NCBI RefSeq assembly: GCF_047511655.1 | Contig: NC_133398.1 | Span: forward strand, 112,732,332-112,796,331 | Length of the DNA: 64,000 nt | Direction of reading: 5' to 3' | From: Castor canadensis | Lineage: Eukaryota > Chordata > Mammalia > Rodentia > Castoridae | Shown: piece after piece, positions 22,594-35,813 of the stretch | Numbering within the stretch: position 1 is the stretch's first letter | Layout of the letters: each line of letters opens with the position of its first letter | Position numbers and translations under genes: made by a program | Notes under the pieces: model-generated | Seen by the model: the letters and a program-made list of their open reading frames with translations, nothing else | What the model was told of the DNA's origin: nothing | Database searches by the model: none

Positions 22594-24480
22594 TCATGGT
22601 GGCACTTCTGTCTCCATTAATGTGTGGATTCTCATCCCTGCTCTCTGGAGAGTTTAGATTTGGGAACAGAGAACTTGAGTCCTTCCCCCTGGGCAAATTT
22701 AGTTTCTTGGTGCCTGTCGCTTTTGCTCCAAATGGTTTTTGTCCTTAATGGGTCCAATTGGCTTTCTTTGCCTGTGAGATCTGGGCTCCACTTAGCCTCA
22801 GCAAACCACCAGGCTGAACTATGATGGCATCTAAGGGCCTCAGCTGGCTCGGGCTTGCCAGCTTCTGTGTTCCCCGCCTCACAGTCTGCTTTCTTTGAAC
22901 CTGAGCCTTGACCTTCTTCTCCACCTAGAACAGAGAGAACATGTTTTCCTTCCTACCCTACCTCCCTTCATTTCACTTCCCTTGCAAGGAAGCCATCCTT
23001 TATCCCGGATAACCTAGACAGGGTTCTAGGAGGCCTGTTTGGCCAACCTCAAACCAGGGCCCAGTCTGAGTCTCTCCCATCCTCCAGAACATTCTCTCTA
23101 CAGTGTTGGTAGCCACTACATTTTATCCATGCCAGGACTCCATGAGAAAGTGGGAGCCTATGAACTCGAATTTCCATCAAGAAAGACCTGGGAAATGCTG
23201 GTTGTGGAGATCTCTGTATACACTCTTCTGAGTCCTTTCATTGGAATGTTGGAAGTGAGAGTTAGCTGGGAAAGCATAGAGGAGAGGCTGGCATGGGTGT
23301 CTGGCATCTTTGGGCAAAGAAGGGGCTCCTTAAAATTCTAAATGAGGGGGACTTGGGGCTCACAGAGAGCCAGTGGAGAGCAAAAGTGGTGGGTAGTGGT
23401 GTACCTACTCAGAAGAAGAAAGATACTTCAGCAAAATCACAGAACCCTATCTCAACCCATCAGGTCAATAGTGTGCTAGTTCCCGAGTTCTCAGCCAGGT
23501 CCTGGGTGTCCCCTGAAGTCTGTTTTCAGGGATCATTCCTTTCCTCTTCTCATTTTTTTCATCTCAAGGACAAATTCCTTGGAGGAGTTTAATTCTTACC
23601 CTACCACCTCCAGCCACAGAGTCCTAGGTGAAAGCTCTAGGCATTCATCTTCTACTCAGAATCTGAAACAGATGAACTGATCTCCTTTAATTCCCTACAA
23701 CACAGAAAATGGAATAAGGGAATCCATCCTCTCCCTCTCTTCTCCCCTAATCCCTGTCTAAATCAAGAGGGAATTGGTGCAGGAATAGGGCCAGATCTGC
23801 CTTTTGAGAAATCTTTCTTGTAGTCCAATTCAATTCTGTTTGAAATCCAAAGAAATCACACTGCCTTTAATAGATTAAATTTTAATAAAACACATTAAGT
23901 ATCATAAAATATGAATGGACTGGATATAATTGTAATAGTCAATTAGGACCCAGAACTAAGGAGGAGACAGTGATTTCTCCACATGGGATGGCTTGGGGCA
24001 TGGATTGATTTCAGGGTGGGCAGCATCTGCTGTGGGGACCATGCTGCCAAAAAAGCTTGGTATATTCCTCCTCAGTCCCTGGGAGGGAGAAGGTTCACAT
24101 CTGTGTGCATCTGCAGGCAGATGGGACAGAAACTATTGTAAAACAAAATGTCTTAGGAAGAAGAAAGACAGTCTTCATGTAATCACACAGATGATAAATT
24201 CTTATCATTCACTTTTTAAAAACCAGCTCTCCATTTTCTGTTTCCTCCAGTAGGTCTATAGGTTTGCAAAGGCAGGGTGAAGATCTGGGCTTGGGCAGAG
24301 AAGGGCATATTGAGGTCATAGTAAGCAGGCTCCTGATTTGGGGCCATTTGGTCCCCATGCACCACCTTGTGTTTACTGCCAACTTTCCAGTTATTTAGAT
24401 GGCCCCTGCCAGCAGGGGAGTGGGGAGGAAGGGAAGGAGGCTGGACCCCTTCTTCCCCCCAAGAGAATCTTACATATTCC
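22594..24480. other. GC-richer unique sequence, nothing assigned
   Basis: Composition is nearer 50% GC at 22600-23640 and 23950-24480. Several 60-121 codon frames occur on both strands, with no domain and no consistent coding pattern. It could hold regulatory DNA or old diverged repeats; nothing can be supported. Confidence 0.4.
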
Positions 24481-26944
24481 ACACTTGCTGAAGTAATTTG
24501 CAGCAATACCTTGGGGAAAACTGAAATGGGTTTTATTTATATTATCATTAGGATGTTGGTATTTTGGAAACTCCTGAAAGGAGAGATTGCAAGAAGAGTA
24601 CAAGTCTGGGTGATAAAGGAAGGATTGCATTTTCTCTCTAATGCAGCACAATCACTGACATTCATTTGTCACTTTGAGAGAAGAAGAAGTCTAACTTTGA
24701 CTCAACTTTTTAAAAAAATGTGTGTTTTCTAAGGAGAAGGAAATACAGGTAAAGAAACTTTTGAGACAGTCTTCAACCACATATCAATTTACCTCAAGTT
24801 GATAATTAGAATTTTTCCATCTGAAGTAGGAGATATCACTGAGAAAATAGCTCAGAGAAAAAAAACCAGTTATATTAAGGTTAATTAAGGGACATGTGGA
24901 TATTAATCTTCAGGAAAATATTCTCATGGTAGTCTTCTCCCTTAAAGGCTACATTTACTCAATAAATTCAAAATCAAACAAAGTTTGTCCAGTTATTTCA
25001 ACAGTGTCCTCTCTATTTCATGAATTTTTTATACTAGCTTATTAACCATATGAAGTGGTGACATGTATTTAACATTTTGGAGATCAGTGGTCAGTTTCCA
25101 TCAAAATCAAAATTAATTCATATTAATGATATGCATTTCTCAATACTCCCAGGTGACAACACACATTAATACAACTATTGCAAGTGATTAAGCTCAATGA
25201 AGGAGGAGAGGAGAAGGAGATGTCCAAAACACCTGAAATATTTGATACTCTAATTCAAGTTCAGCAAACTGTTTTCACAATTAATGCTTTGAAAAATCCT
25301 CATGCTTGCTTTTCTTCTTTACATCTAACTCAGAGTAGTGTTTTGTTCTTCTGTCTACCAGTTCACACCTAATGGAAAAGAAGAATATTTCCCCCTGTGG
25401 GTTTTCTCCTCGATATTCTCGTGCTTTTATTTAAGTACATAAACACACAATTTAAAACTTGCAATATCCAAAAGTTTCTTCTGTGATTCACTTGCTATAA
25501 TAATCTGGGGATACTGGGTAGGTGAAAACATTTGTCTTCCTGTTATTTTTTCCATTTATTTCACATTCACTTCAGCTCTTATTGATAGAAAACACACCAA
25601 AATGTTCTTATGGAATTTTATTAGACTTATGAGATGCTCAACAGTTTATACTAATGAGACCATCTAAAGATCCTTGAAGATTAAGACAACCTCTTTAAAT
25701 TAGAATATAATTTGAATTTTGAAATCATATCACAGATGAAGTGTTCTAATTACCATGATGATATGTTAATGGACTAGTGAGATACATGGGCTGTGCAGTT
25801 TGGTCTGAAACCCTCCAAGGCTTGCATGATAATTATCTCTCCTATACTGACAATAACAAAAGATTTCTATAGATATCACCCTTTCCACAATGACATACAA
25901 ATTATAATACACACAATATATTAGCCTGTAGTGCTGCTTAAGTTTTTCACTATTAACAGAACTAATAAATTCATCAAACTGAATTAAGTACACAAATCAG
26001 ATGAGGCATAACAGATTACAGAGTGAAGCAGAGTGTCTTCTGAGTCTAAATGAAATTTCAATCTAATAATTTCTTCCTAGTCCAGTCATAATTTGTTTAG
26101 AGATGTTGTTCTACTTACTTCAAAGCACTATTCACAATATAATTAAATGATACTCGAGCTTTTAATTTTGATTTATTTTATTTCAGGAAGCTTGAGAAAA
26201 TGAGATCTAAACAACGTTATTTTTGTTATTTACCTGAAAATCGCCCTGGCTGTTGTTGAGGTAAAAACTAAACACTTAAGCACTTACTTGAACCATCTGG
26301 CAGGAACCAAGTTCATTCATATCAACTCTCACCTCTCCAAGTCTCACACCCAGGCTTCTCCAGGCTCACAGTCTGGAACGTTGATCATAAGGACATCTTT
26401 CGCTACTATTTATTATTTTCCAGCACACAGAGGAAGAGAAAGGTAAGCTTGAGAGTGGGGAAGGAAAGCAGATGGGATTTCTGCACCAAGGACAGAGCCC
26501 AGAGCTAGCTGCCAATACAGTGCTCTGGTGACTCCAGAAGACAGTGTTCCCAACTTGACCCTGCCATCCTTCCTGGAGGACTTCAGGGGTGGACGGACGG
26601 CCCCCTCCTTGCTACTGTCACCATGGGGATTCCAGGTCCTGAGAACACTCCTCTTTCCACACTACTTCCTAGTTTGTTTTTGCTCTGGCATGCACCAGCA
26701 CATCTGAGGCCTGAGGCCTGCTCTCACACCTGCTTGCCTCTCCCAGGCTCCCAGTGCTTGCACATATTCTGGTCAGACATGCTCTGGGTTGGAAACCCTT
26801 GGCTTCCCATTTCGGTCTTTGGGCCTTTTCACTCTTGCTTGCACCCCATGTCTTCCATGCTCTGGGGGAGGTGAAAACGGCCCCAAACACCACAGGAGGT
26901 AGACAGAAGATGGGCTAGTGAAGAAGAGGTGCATGTGCATGCAT

Positions 26945-26946
<2 letters not shown>
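24481..26946. other. Unassigned sequence; right part GC-richer
   Basis: 24.5-26.2 kb is AT-rich. 26.3-26.9 kb is GC-richer, with an 83-codon frame at 26623-26874 that lacks known motifs and is contradicted by an equally long opposite frame. No repeat recognised. Confidence 0.45.

Positions 26947-26979
<33 letters not shown>
26947..26979. repeat. GT dinucleotide microsatellite
   Basis: About 15 GT units in a nearly perfect run, preceded by GCATGTGTGA. Confidence 0.95.
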
Positions 26980-26981
<2 letters not shown>

Positions 26982-27269
26982 GAGGGATACCACAGCCTTC
27001 TTGTTTTGCAACTGTAACTAAGAGTGAGTATCAACTTCTAGAAAAAGTGATCTGTATTGGGACAAAATTATGGACAAAGTATAAACTAAAAATAGTCTTT
27101 CCGGTGCAGTGAGGTTGTGGAAATAAACACAAGTGATGTTTGTTCCAGCCCCTGAGGGCATGTGTGTGTGCATGCATGTTGTTAGTGGCCGGAGGGTGGG
27201 GTGCTAATTCAGCAGCACATGTGGAAGAAAAGAGAAGAAATCAAAAGGTAAAATTAATTCAGCAGCATG

Positions 27270-29825
27270 CAATCAAACCTTTAAAAAGCAAAAACAACTA
27301 AATGAGAAGAATCACCACATACCTACCAATATTAACATAGAATGTCAATGGACTTAACCCCCTCATCAAAAGACACAATTTTGCAAACTGGATTACAAAG
27401 GAATATCCAACAATCTGCTGCTTATAGAAGACCCATCACATTGACAGAAAGAAACAATGGTTTGGTGTGAAAGGCTGGAAAATTTATGAAGAGAATGGCC
27501 CCCCAAAACAGGCAGTAATAGCAATATCTATCTAAGACAAAGTAGACTTCAAAATTAAATTGATCAGATGAAATAAAAGCAGAAATACAGCAAATGGAAA
27601 TAACAAATATCAACCTGTACGCACCAACGTCAGTGCACCAATTTCATCAAAAACTCTGAAGAACCTAAAAGCACATATAGACTCCCACAAAGTGTTAGTG
27701 GGAGACTTTAATACCCCCATCACCAATAGATAAGTTATCCAAATAAAAAAACCAATAAAGAAATTCTAGAACTGAATCACACCATAGATCAAATGGACCT
27801 CTCTGATGTCTACAGAATGTTTCATCCAACATCTGTACAACATACATTTTTCTCAGAAGTCTATGGAACTTCTGATCCATATTTAGGATATAAAGCAAGC
27901 CTCAGCAAATATAAGAAAATAGAAATAATCTCATGCATTCTATCTGATCACAATGCATTAAAAGTAGAATGCAACAAGAAAAACAACAGCAGAAAATATG
28001 CAAGCAATTGGAAGCTGAATGACACAGAGCTCAATGATCTGTGGGTCTTTGATGAAATAAAAGAGGAAACTAAAAGCTTCCTCAAAGTTAATGAAAATGA
28101 AAACATGACCTACCAGAACCTATGGGACACAGCAAAGGCAGTCCTGACAAGAAAGTTTATAGCCAAGAGTTCATATATTAAAAAGTCAGAAAGACTTCAA
28201 ATCAATGACCTAATGCTACATCTCAAACTCCTAGAAAAACAAGAACAAGTAAATCCCAAAACAAGCAAAAGTATAGAAATTTTAATAAATGAAATAGAAA
28301 CAAACAAAAAATCTGTACAAGGAATCAATAAAACAAAAAGTTGATTCTTTGAAAAAATAAACAAGATTGACAGACCCCTGACAAATCTGACTAAAAGGAG
28401 GAGAGAAAAAACCCAAGTCAGTAAAATCAGAAATGCAATGGGGAAATAACAAGAAACGCCATGGATATCCAAGGAATCATCAGAGACTACTTTGAGAACC
28501 TATATTCCAAAAAACTTGAAAATCTTAAAGGAATGGACAAATTTCTAGATAGGTATGACCATCCAAAATTAAACCAAGAGCATATTAACAACCTAAATAT
28601 ATCTATAACTTGAAATGAAATTGAAGCAGCAAAACAGAGTCTCCCAAAAAAAAGAAAAGTCCAGGACCTGATGTATTCTCTACTGAATTCTATCAGACCT
28701 TTAAAGAAGAACTAATACCAACTCTCCTTAAACTCTTCCATGAAATAGAAAGGGAAGAAAACTGCCTAACTCATTCTATGAAGCCAGAATCACACTCATT
28801 CCAAAACCAGACAAAGACACATCCAAAAAGAAGAACTATAGGCCAATCTCCTTAACTTACATCAATGGAAAAATCCTCATTAAAATAATGGTAAACAACA
28901 CATCAGAAAAATCATCAGTACCAAGTTGGCTTTATCTCAGGGATGCAGGAGTGGTTCAACATATGCAAATATATAAATGTAATACACAGCACATTAATAG
29001 AAGGAAAGACAATAACTACTTGATCATCTCAATAGATTCAGAAAAAGCCTTTGATAAGTTCCAACATCACTTCATGATAAAAGTGCTAAGGCAACTAGGA
29101 ATAGAAGGAATGTGCCTCAACATTGCAACATTGTTCTTCAGCCCCACTGCTGAAGAACGGATTAAGAAAATGTGGTACTTATACACAATGGAATTTTACT
29201 CACCCTTGAAGAAGAATGAAATACTATCACTTGCAAGTAAGTGGAAGGAACTGGAGAACATCATCTTAAGCAAAGTTAGTCAGCCTCAGAAAGTCAAAAC
29301 TCATATGTTCTCCCTCATATGCAGATTTTGATCTAAAACAAATGCAGTAAAATTATTAGACTCAGGTTACATGGTAAAAGGAGAACACATACAAGAGGAA
29401 TAGGGAAGGGTAGGAAACGCAAAACTTGAAAGTGTTTGATGTCTCCACTGCAGAAGAGCTAATACTGTAACCTTAAAATGAGAGAGGTCAACATGGGATG
29501 GTGACCAGAAGGTAGTGAAAAGGTCAGGTAGAAATGTTTCAATTTGGGTTATAATACACATGTACATGGATGCAATTCTAGGACTCTCACTGTATAGTCA
29601 GCCTTACCTCAACTAGCAAAAATGCTGGCTTTCATATTATTGCTTATGTCTTCTCTTCAACAAAAGAGAAGAGAGCAGAACAGTTGCTGCCTGGAAGTGA
29701 TGGGGCTGAACAGGAAAGGCACAGAGTGAGGGTTAGTGGGGAAAAATGGCCCAAACAATCTGTGTACATTTGAATAAATGAATAAAGAAAAATAATAAAA
29801 TAAAAAAATAATAAAATAAAACTAA
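27270..29825 (+). mobile_element. L1 LINE, 5'-truncated, with large internal ORF2 deletion
   Basis: It starts in the inter-ORF region (AATCAAACC just before AACTAAATGAGAAGAATCACC), runs through ORF2 and ends in a 3' UTR whose last part is A-rich (29765-29825, repeated AATAATAAAATAAAA). The 3' UTR carries the same landmarks as the copy at 55640-60225 (AGTCAGCCTTACCTCAACTAGCAAAAATG and AAGAGAAGAGAGCAGAACAG). Compared with that copy about 1.7 kb of ORF2 is missing at 29121-29150. A short direct repetition, AATTCAGCAGCA, flanks the start at about 27206-27217 and 27255-27266. I could not find clear target-site duplications. Confidence 0.93.
27301..29331 (+). pseudogene. L1 ORF2 pseudogene (endonuclease and part of RT)
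   Basis: ORF2 of L1 encodes an apurinic-type endonuclease, a reverse transcriptase and a C-terminal Cys-rich end used in target-primed reverse transcription. Visible here: the GDFNT box at about 27701-27715, the SDHNA box at 27943-27957, the linker (open frame 27793-28344) and the early RT block with IISIDSEKAFDK (in the frame 28888-29331). In that frame the RT block runs straight into the C-terminal block KMWYLYTMEFY, so the catalytic FADD/YADD region and thumb are deleted while the frame is kept. An in-frame stop falls at the endonuclease position equivalent to the QETH box (about 27430). Not functional. Confidence 0.92.
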
Positions 29826-30234
29826 ACATTTATAGTACACTCATTCCATCAATTGTTAAATGATCTTCCTGTGAATCAGACTAATTAAACTGAAAATATA
29901 GGGAAACACATTGTCAAATAACTGTCTTCTGTATTTCAAAGGAAAATTTTAAAACCAGAAGGAACCTCTGAAGGTGACTTGTTCAGCTGTTTCTATAACA
30001 CACAACTATTCGGTTGTTTGCCAAACCTTGTTCCTCTGCAGTGATTATGCTTGTGAGATCTTTAATCAGTGTATATCTTATGCTGTGTTCAGTGAGTCAG
30101 CAAACCCCTAAGATAGTTTTACTAATAGAGTGGGTTCTGTTTGGAATTTTCAGTTCTAAAAATGGAGAATTCTGAATTGCTTGTCTCTCATAATTAGAAA
30201 TGCTGAATGTGTGAATCTCCACAACAATTTTACA
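29826..30234. other. Unassigned sequence
   Basis: Between the L1 tail and a MIR remnant; no gene or repeat recognised. Confidence 0.5.
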
Positions 30235-30350
30235 AGATTGGACTTTATGTTACTCATTTACAGACTGATAATCTGAGATATAGAACTGCAGTGGTGACAC
30301 CAATGTGGCACTGCCAATAAGTAGCATGGTTTAGGTAATAAATTAGAGAT
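30235..30350 (-). mobile_element. MIR SINE, antisense, diverged
   Basis: Follows the reverse complement of MIR: TTACTCATTTACAGACTGATAATCTGAGATATAGAACTG, then CACTGCCAATAAGTAGC, with a region like GGGAGTTCAAGTCTC at the tRNA-like head. Similarity is partial. Confidence 0.55.
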
Positions 30351-31491
30351 TTGGGAGTTCAAGTCTCATTTTCTCTCTATAGTATCACATAACAAATTAC
30401 ACAACGAAGATTCTTTTCATGGTTCAGACAACCTTATAATGTTAGGGAAGTCACTTTGTAATCTTTTGTAAACACTGCCATGAAATTTTTTCTCAAAAAG
30501 TTGCAAAAGTGAAATAGAACATAATTTATTTAAATAATGGATAGATAGTTGTCACCATAATATGTATATGTAAGGACCACATCTCCAAAATTTCCTAGAG
30601 CCTTTAAAGATGAAACAGTCAACATATAATTCTTGGGTAACATTAACCATCATATTATTCAAATGACCCTCAACCCTGATTACTCTTAAGAATCTCTGGA
30701 GGGCTTTCTTCAGAGGGAGAGGTGTCAAGAAATATTTTTCTTTTAAGACTTACAGGAGATTAAAATATACTCCAGCATTAAAGATTGTTTTTATCCTCTG
30801 GCTGACTGTAACAAAATTCAGCTGTTCGTAATGGCTGTCTGTGAGAAACACATCTAGTACTCTGGGAACTAACAAGTGGAAGTTTTGGATTGTGTCTTAT
30901 ATTCATTCAACAAAATGCCAAAAGATGAAGCTGCACTTTAAAATATCTATTCAGAAAAAAAAAACTTTACATGATTAGAAAAGCTCAAATGTGGTCCTCA
31001 GAACACTTCAAAGAACATGTGCACTAGAATGTTATGTGTATTTTTTTATTAACTAAATTATATTGAGTAAAACTGACTTTCAGACTTATATGTGATGATA
31101 TAAATCATGTTGTATTTACATTTTCACACCTACTGTCTTTTATGAAGTATATTATTATACTAAACTTGGTTGACAATTGAATGTATTTTATACTAACATT
31201 TCTTAAAAGGTACTTGAATAATTTTAAGTTTTAATGTGGATCCTTTCAAGGGATAATATAATGTTTTTGAAAATGAAATTATTTATCTCTTTGACAAAAA
31301 TACAGTGTTCTCATGAATCCTTTATGTTTTAGAAGGAATGCTGAATTTTGTTTGATTTGGTGATTTTTGTTTGGCTTTTTATCCTTTTTTAATGCTTAGA
31401 ATGAGTATATAGGTCCTGGTAGCTCCTGCACCAAACATGAAAGGATAAACCTTGTAGTGACTTTTCCCAGTATTATTGCTGGGGAATATTC
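30351..31491. other. Unassigned sequence, possible hAT-type remnant
   Basis: At about 30665-30712 CTCAACCCTGATTACTCTTAAGAATCTCTGGAGGGCTTTC resembles the terminus of Charlie-group hAT elements. Too short to name. Rest unassigned. Confidence 0.35.
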
Positions 31492-31825
31492 TCTCTCCAG
31501 ATTTTTTTTTTCATTTTTCTTTTATTATTCATATGTGCATACAAGGCTTGGTTCATTTCTCCCCCCTGCCCCCACCCCCTCCCTTACCACCCACTCCGCC
31601 CCCTCCCGCTCCCCCCCTCAATACCCAGCAGAAACTATTTTGCCCTTATCTCTAATTTTGTTGTAGAGAGAGTATAAGCAATAATAGGAAGGAACAAGGG
31701 GTTTTGCTGGTTGAGATAAGGATAGCTATACAGGGCATTGACTCACATTGATTTCCTGTGTGTGGGTGTTACCTTCTAGGTTAATTCTTTTTGATCTAAC
31801 CTTTTCTTTAGTCTCTCCAGATTTT
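31492..31825 (-). mobile_element. L1 LINE 3' end, 5'-truncated, antisense, with perfect 14-bp target-site duplications
   Basis: TCTCTCCAGATTTT occurs exactly at 31492-31505 and 31812-31825. Between them, on the reverse strand, is the last ~305 bp of an L1 3' UTR: AGAATTAACCTAGAAGG, GAGTCAATGCCCTGTATAGC, CAACCAGCAAAACCCC, CTTATACTCTCTCTACAAC, CAAAATAGTTTCTGCTGGG, a G-rich run and a terminal poly(A). It matches 59915-60200 closely. The insertion is recent relative to the other LINE pieces. Confidence 0.97.
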
Positions 31826-34800
31826 GATAGCATTGAGTAAGGTTAGAATCATTTACATCATAGAAAATCAGATGTAGAAAAGAAGGCTGAGTGTATTCAA
31901 TGAAAATTGGTATTAGTTCACAACAGGAAACGGAGACTCATAATGTAGTGATGAATCAAACTGACAAAATAATTTTTAATTGAATAAATTATGTTTCTAG
32001 AGCCCTAGGTAGATACTGCTTTGTATTCAAAAAGTGTGCTTTAAAAAAGATTTTGTGAAATTTACTATGAACTTTCAGATTCCTGTGTCCTCATTTTTCT
32101 CCCATAAAACACTGGTTTTAGTCTATTTTAAACAATTGTTTTGTGTCTCCCAATGGAATGAAACTGCTTTGTGGTAGAGGACTTGTCTTACTCTGTTTTG
32201 TATTTTTGTCCTTTCAATTTTAATGTCTAGGACTGTCTTAGAATAAGTCTTCAAATATCTGGGAAATGAATTTATGTCCCAGATCAAAAAGAGAAAAATT
32301 AATAAACTTTCAGGCAATCAATCATGCATCTATAGAAACTATGATAAAAAAAGAGAAATATGTGCTCCATTTTTCTCTCCACAGGCTCCAAATGTACACA
32401 ACTACCCTAATATGAAAGTTGTTCCCATTTTAAATAATGTGAAAGGGTAGCCACCAGAGGACTACTTACCTGTAGATCACTTCCAAATAAAAACTGAGTT
32501 AGTGGACTTATTAATAAAGAAAACCAGGATGCCCCACACCGCTATTTCATATACTCCAGTCTCCATGACATCATCTGCATCCTCTCCATCTCCTACTTCA
32601 ACATCTCCATCATCTTCTAGTCATCCAGTCTTAACCCCAACGTTATTACCTCAGTATCTTCAGCATTGTCTTCATCCATAGTACAAACTCCAGGACCCCT
32701 TGTTGTCACTGCATCTGGCATGGTAGGCCTGCAGTTTTTGCACATTATCCACCCTGTACTGCCTTCAAGTTCCAAGAATTTATAGTCCACAGTCATGTTT
32801 GTAGTACAGTCAGTGCCTGTTGGCTGCACAGCTGTACTGTCACCTGGAAGTGCGAACAACACTACTGTTGTGCCATTTTTGGAGGATGGGAGAAGCCATA
32901 AGAACACATAAAACCTTTATTTATTTCAGTAGTATAGATAACTAGTCATCTTTTCAATGAATGGAATCTAAATTTGTTTGTAAACAATATATTCATGGAA
33001 GATTTGTGCAGAACTATGTGGACAAACTGAATAGACGCTGAGTACAGTTTAGAAAGCATCATGTTTATTTGGGTGCATTTTTAGGCTGTATTTGGTCTAT
33101 ATTTTTATTAATCAAGTCAGAATTTGTAAAATAAGGCCTACCTCTAAATGCACAAATAGGAAGGGTGTATATGGTTTTATGGTTTGGATAACTATGTATG
33201 AAGTGAAATCCCTCACAGAAATTAATTGCTGTGAATTTTTTTAAGATAAAAAAGGATATTTCTTTTCTTTTTCTTTGTTCAGAGTAGAGCTTATTTGGAT
33301 GACAATAATATGTGCCATGAAGTTGCAATGCCTTAAAGCTGATAATTCACTTTTGGGGGCTTTGTTAAAAAGTTTACCATTTAAATAGTTCTAAAGGTAT
33401 GTGTATGGCTATAAAAGTACCACATAACTTGAGTTTCTGTTATCCCATAAGACTAAGTTATTATTTTACATCACAGGATGACTTAACATAATGGAAATAT
33501 TTTTAAATGAAATGTTAATATTTCCCTCTAGGGTTTATAAGGCAGGAAGATATTTGCCTCTTGACTATATGTAATAGTACTTGTATTTAGCTAAATTTGA
33601 TAGTTATGCAGCCAGTTATGAAGTTGTTTTCTTACTTCTAAGTTCGTTTTTGTATCACATTTCTACAGAAGGAATTATAATATCATCATGCTGTATTCTT
33701 TCTTCCCTGCCTTTGAATCCCAAAACCAATCCATCCTTCTACAGAAATGTGAAATCCCATAGTCACTGGCACATTCCTTTCTAATTGAGTACACATATAT
33801 GTAATTTTCTCTTCAGAACCTGAAATAATGTTAGACATTGCTTTGTCCCTGAGTTACTACTGAAGCCCATAATTAAAATATGATTGAGAAATACACAAAC
33901 CACTCTCTTCTCATAAAATGCTAATAAACATGATGTTTTGGTTCTCGTACAAAGTACAATTCAGCAGAGAGGGATTATATTTTACTTCAACCTTAGAAAA
34001 AGTTTTACACTATGATTTGTGCCTTCCCTGTTTGCAAGTTATTATTTTACATACATTGAGTTTCTTCATAGCACTGAAGTCAATTTTACCTTACTAGTTT
34101 AACAAAGTTAATATCTTCTGATTTAGGAATTTTATTATGAAAAGCTGACATGTAGACATTCACTCTGATAATACAACCACTTCCTATTGGACAATTATGT
34201 ACCAGGAACTAGTACTGTGTGTTGTGAAAATGTAAAGACAAAAGAGGGATTAGGGAGGCTTTTCATGGATTTTCCTGCAGCCTAAACCTCTGAAATTATG
34301 AGTACCTCAGATTGAAATGAACAAATCTATTTGATTGATAATAGCATCACTGAAGGCCAAATTAGATATTTTCTATCTCCATTCAGAGATGTGATTAGGT
34401 GTTTTAACAATAAGGAGTTACTAGTAAGTGAAACATATGCATATATATGTTCAGTATTTTATGTATGTGCTTGTGTATACACAATAAATCTAATATTTTG
34501 TGATATCACATAAGAAAAACATTGTTCTCATTATGAAGCTGAATAACATATATTTTAATGTTGCTCAAAACCCTTTACAAAATTTTGACTCACTAATGAA
34601 CCAAAAGAGGTGTGTTTTATTTGTCATTGTTTTTTATGGGAGAGACTATTTTTAGTTAGTAATTATAAAATATATAATTAAATGGCTAAAATTTAATTTT
34701 CTAGAAAATACGTCATTGCAGAAGAACTTTAAGACTCATGGTGTAATTTGTTCTCTATATAATTATATTTGTTAGTTCCGTGCAGTATATTTAACTCAGT

Positions 34801-34869
34801 AGTTGTTTCAAATAAAATTTTATTTAGTCATAAACTCACTAGACTATGCTATGGCCAGTAGGGACATAT
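31826..34869. other. Unassigned AT-rich sequence
   Basis: About 3 kb without a recognised repeat. It includes one odd reverse-strand frame at 32617-32907 (listed separately). Other frames (33065-33328, 33581-33784) are chance. Confidence 0.5.
32530..32907 (-). pseudogene. Possible processed-pseudogene fragment (unrecognised protein)
   Basis: The reverse strand has a 96-codon frame followed, in another frame, by a strongly acidic stretch (EDDGDVEVGDGEDADD). This fits a decayed acidic protein with a frameshift. Local composition is richer in G and C than the surrounding AT-rich DNA. I do not recognise the parent protein, and see no clear poly(A) tail or duplications. It could equally be chance. 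Confidence 0.2.
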
Positions 34870-35035
34870 GATTTGAGATCAAAGATATATGGGTAACAGT
34901 CTTGGTTCTCTTTTATAGCTGAGATGTGGGGAAGTTGTATAATCTCATTGGTCCTTATTTTCTTCAGTGATAACATGGGGTCATAAGGATCTCTCTTAAA
35001 GTTACCTAGAAGGGTAAGAATATAATATAAATGTT
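34870..35035 (+). mobile_element. MIR SINE, sense
   Basis: Order matches MIR: TTGGTTCTCTTTTATAGCTGAGATGTGGGGAAGTTG, ATAATCTCATTGGTCCTTATTTTCTTCAGTGATAACATGGGG, then AAAGTTACCTAGAAGGGTAAGAAT. These correspond to the tRNA-derived head, the conserved core and the LINE2-like tail. Confidence 0.78.
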
Positions 35036-35813
35036 TACCTTTGATTATGTATCAAATATTTCCACTTATTGTTCATTATTATTTTTCCCAGAAAATATCA
35101 AAAGCAACAATGTTCAAAATTTCCCTGTATTTCTTAAAAAACACCAATTGTAGGGGGAAAATTATTGATTTTTAAAAAAAAGATAACCCCATAATGTTGG
35201 TATAGAAATACTTGTCAAAGTTGTTACCACAACAAATTATAAGGGATCAGAGATTAGTATGAGAAGTTATCTAGAAATTTCCCTGTTTTTCTACTTTTAC
35301 TACGTTATATTAAGTGTTTTTAATCACCATAGTATACAAATATTCCTTATAACATTTTATAATTTTTTTATTGTTCAACTAATTATTTAGATGATAGTGA
35401 AAATGTCTATTGGAGGAGGCTTGCATACCTCACAGAAGGAATAAAGGAAAGGGTATTTCAGTGACTCCTCGAGTCTTTGTTTTGCACATATGCAGCCAGG
35501 CACAAGGCCAGCCATGAAATGGCTGAGTGATAAAGGGTGTCCTTATTTCCCTTCCCATTTAATATTTGTAAATCTGGTAAGATTGAGCAAAAGAAATTAT
35601 CATACTGGAATTTGATTTTCAAAATGCTAATAATAAAGACACAGTGTAACTCATATTATTAGATGACTATAATGGCTTGTTTCTTTTAAAATTAGTATGA
35701 CATATCTGGTCTTTGATAGAGAAATAGATGACCCAATAGATTACAGAACACAAAGGACTGTGAATGTATACATCCATATGTAAACTAATGTATTGTTCAG
35801 TCATCTGTTCATT
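35036..35813. other. Unassigned AT-rich sequence
   Basis: No gene or repeat recognised between the MIR and the first L2 tail. Confidence 0.5.
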
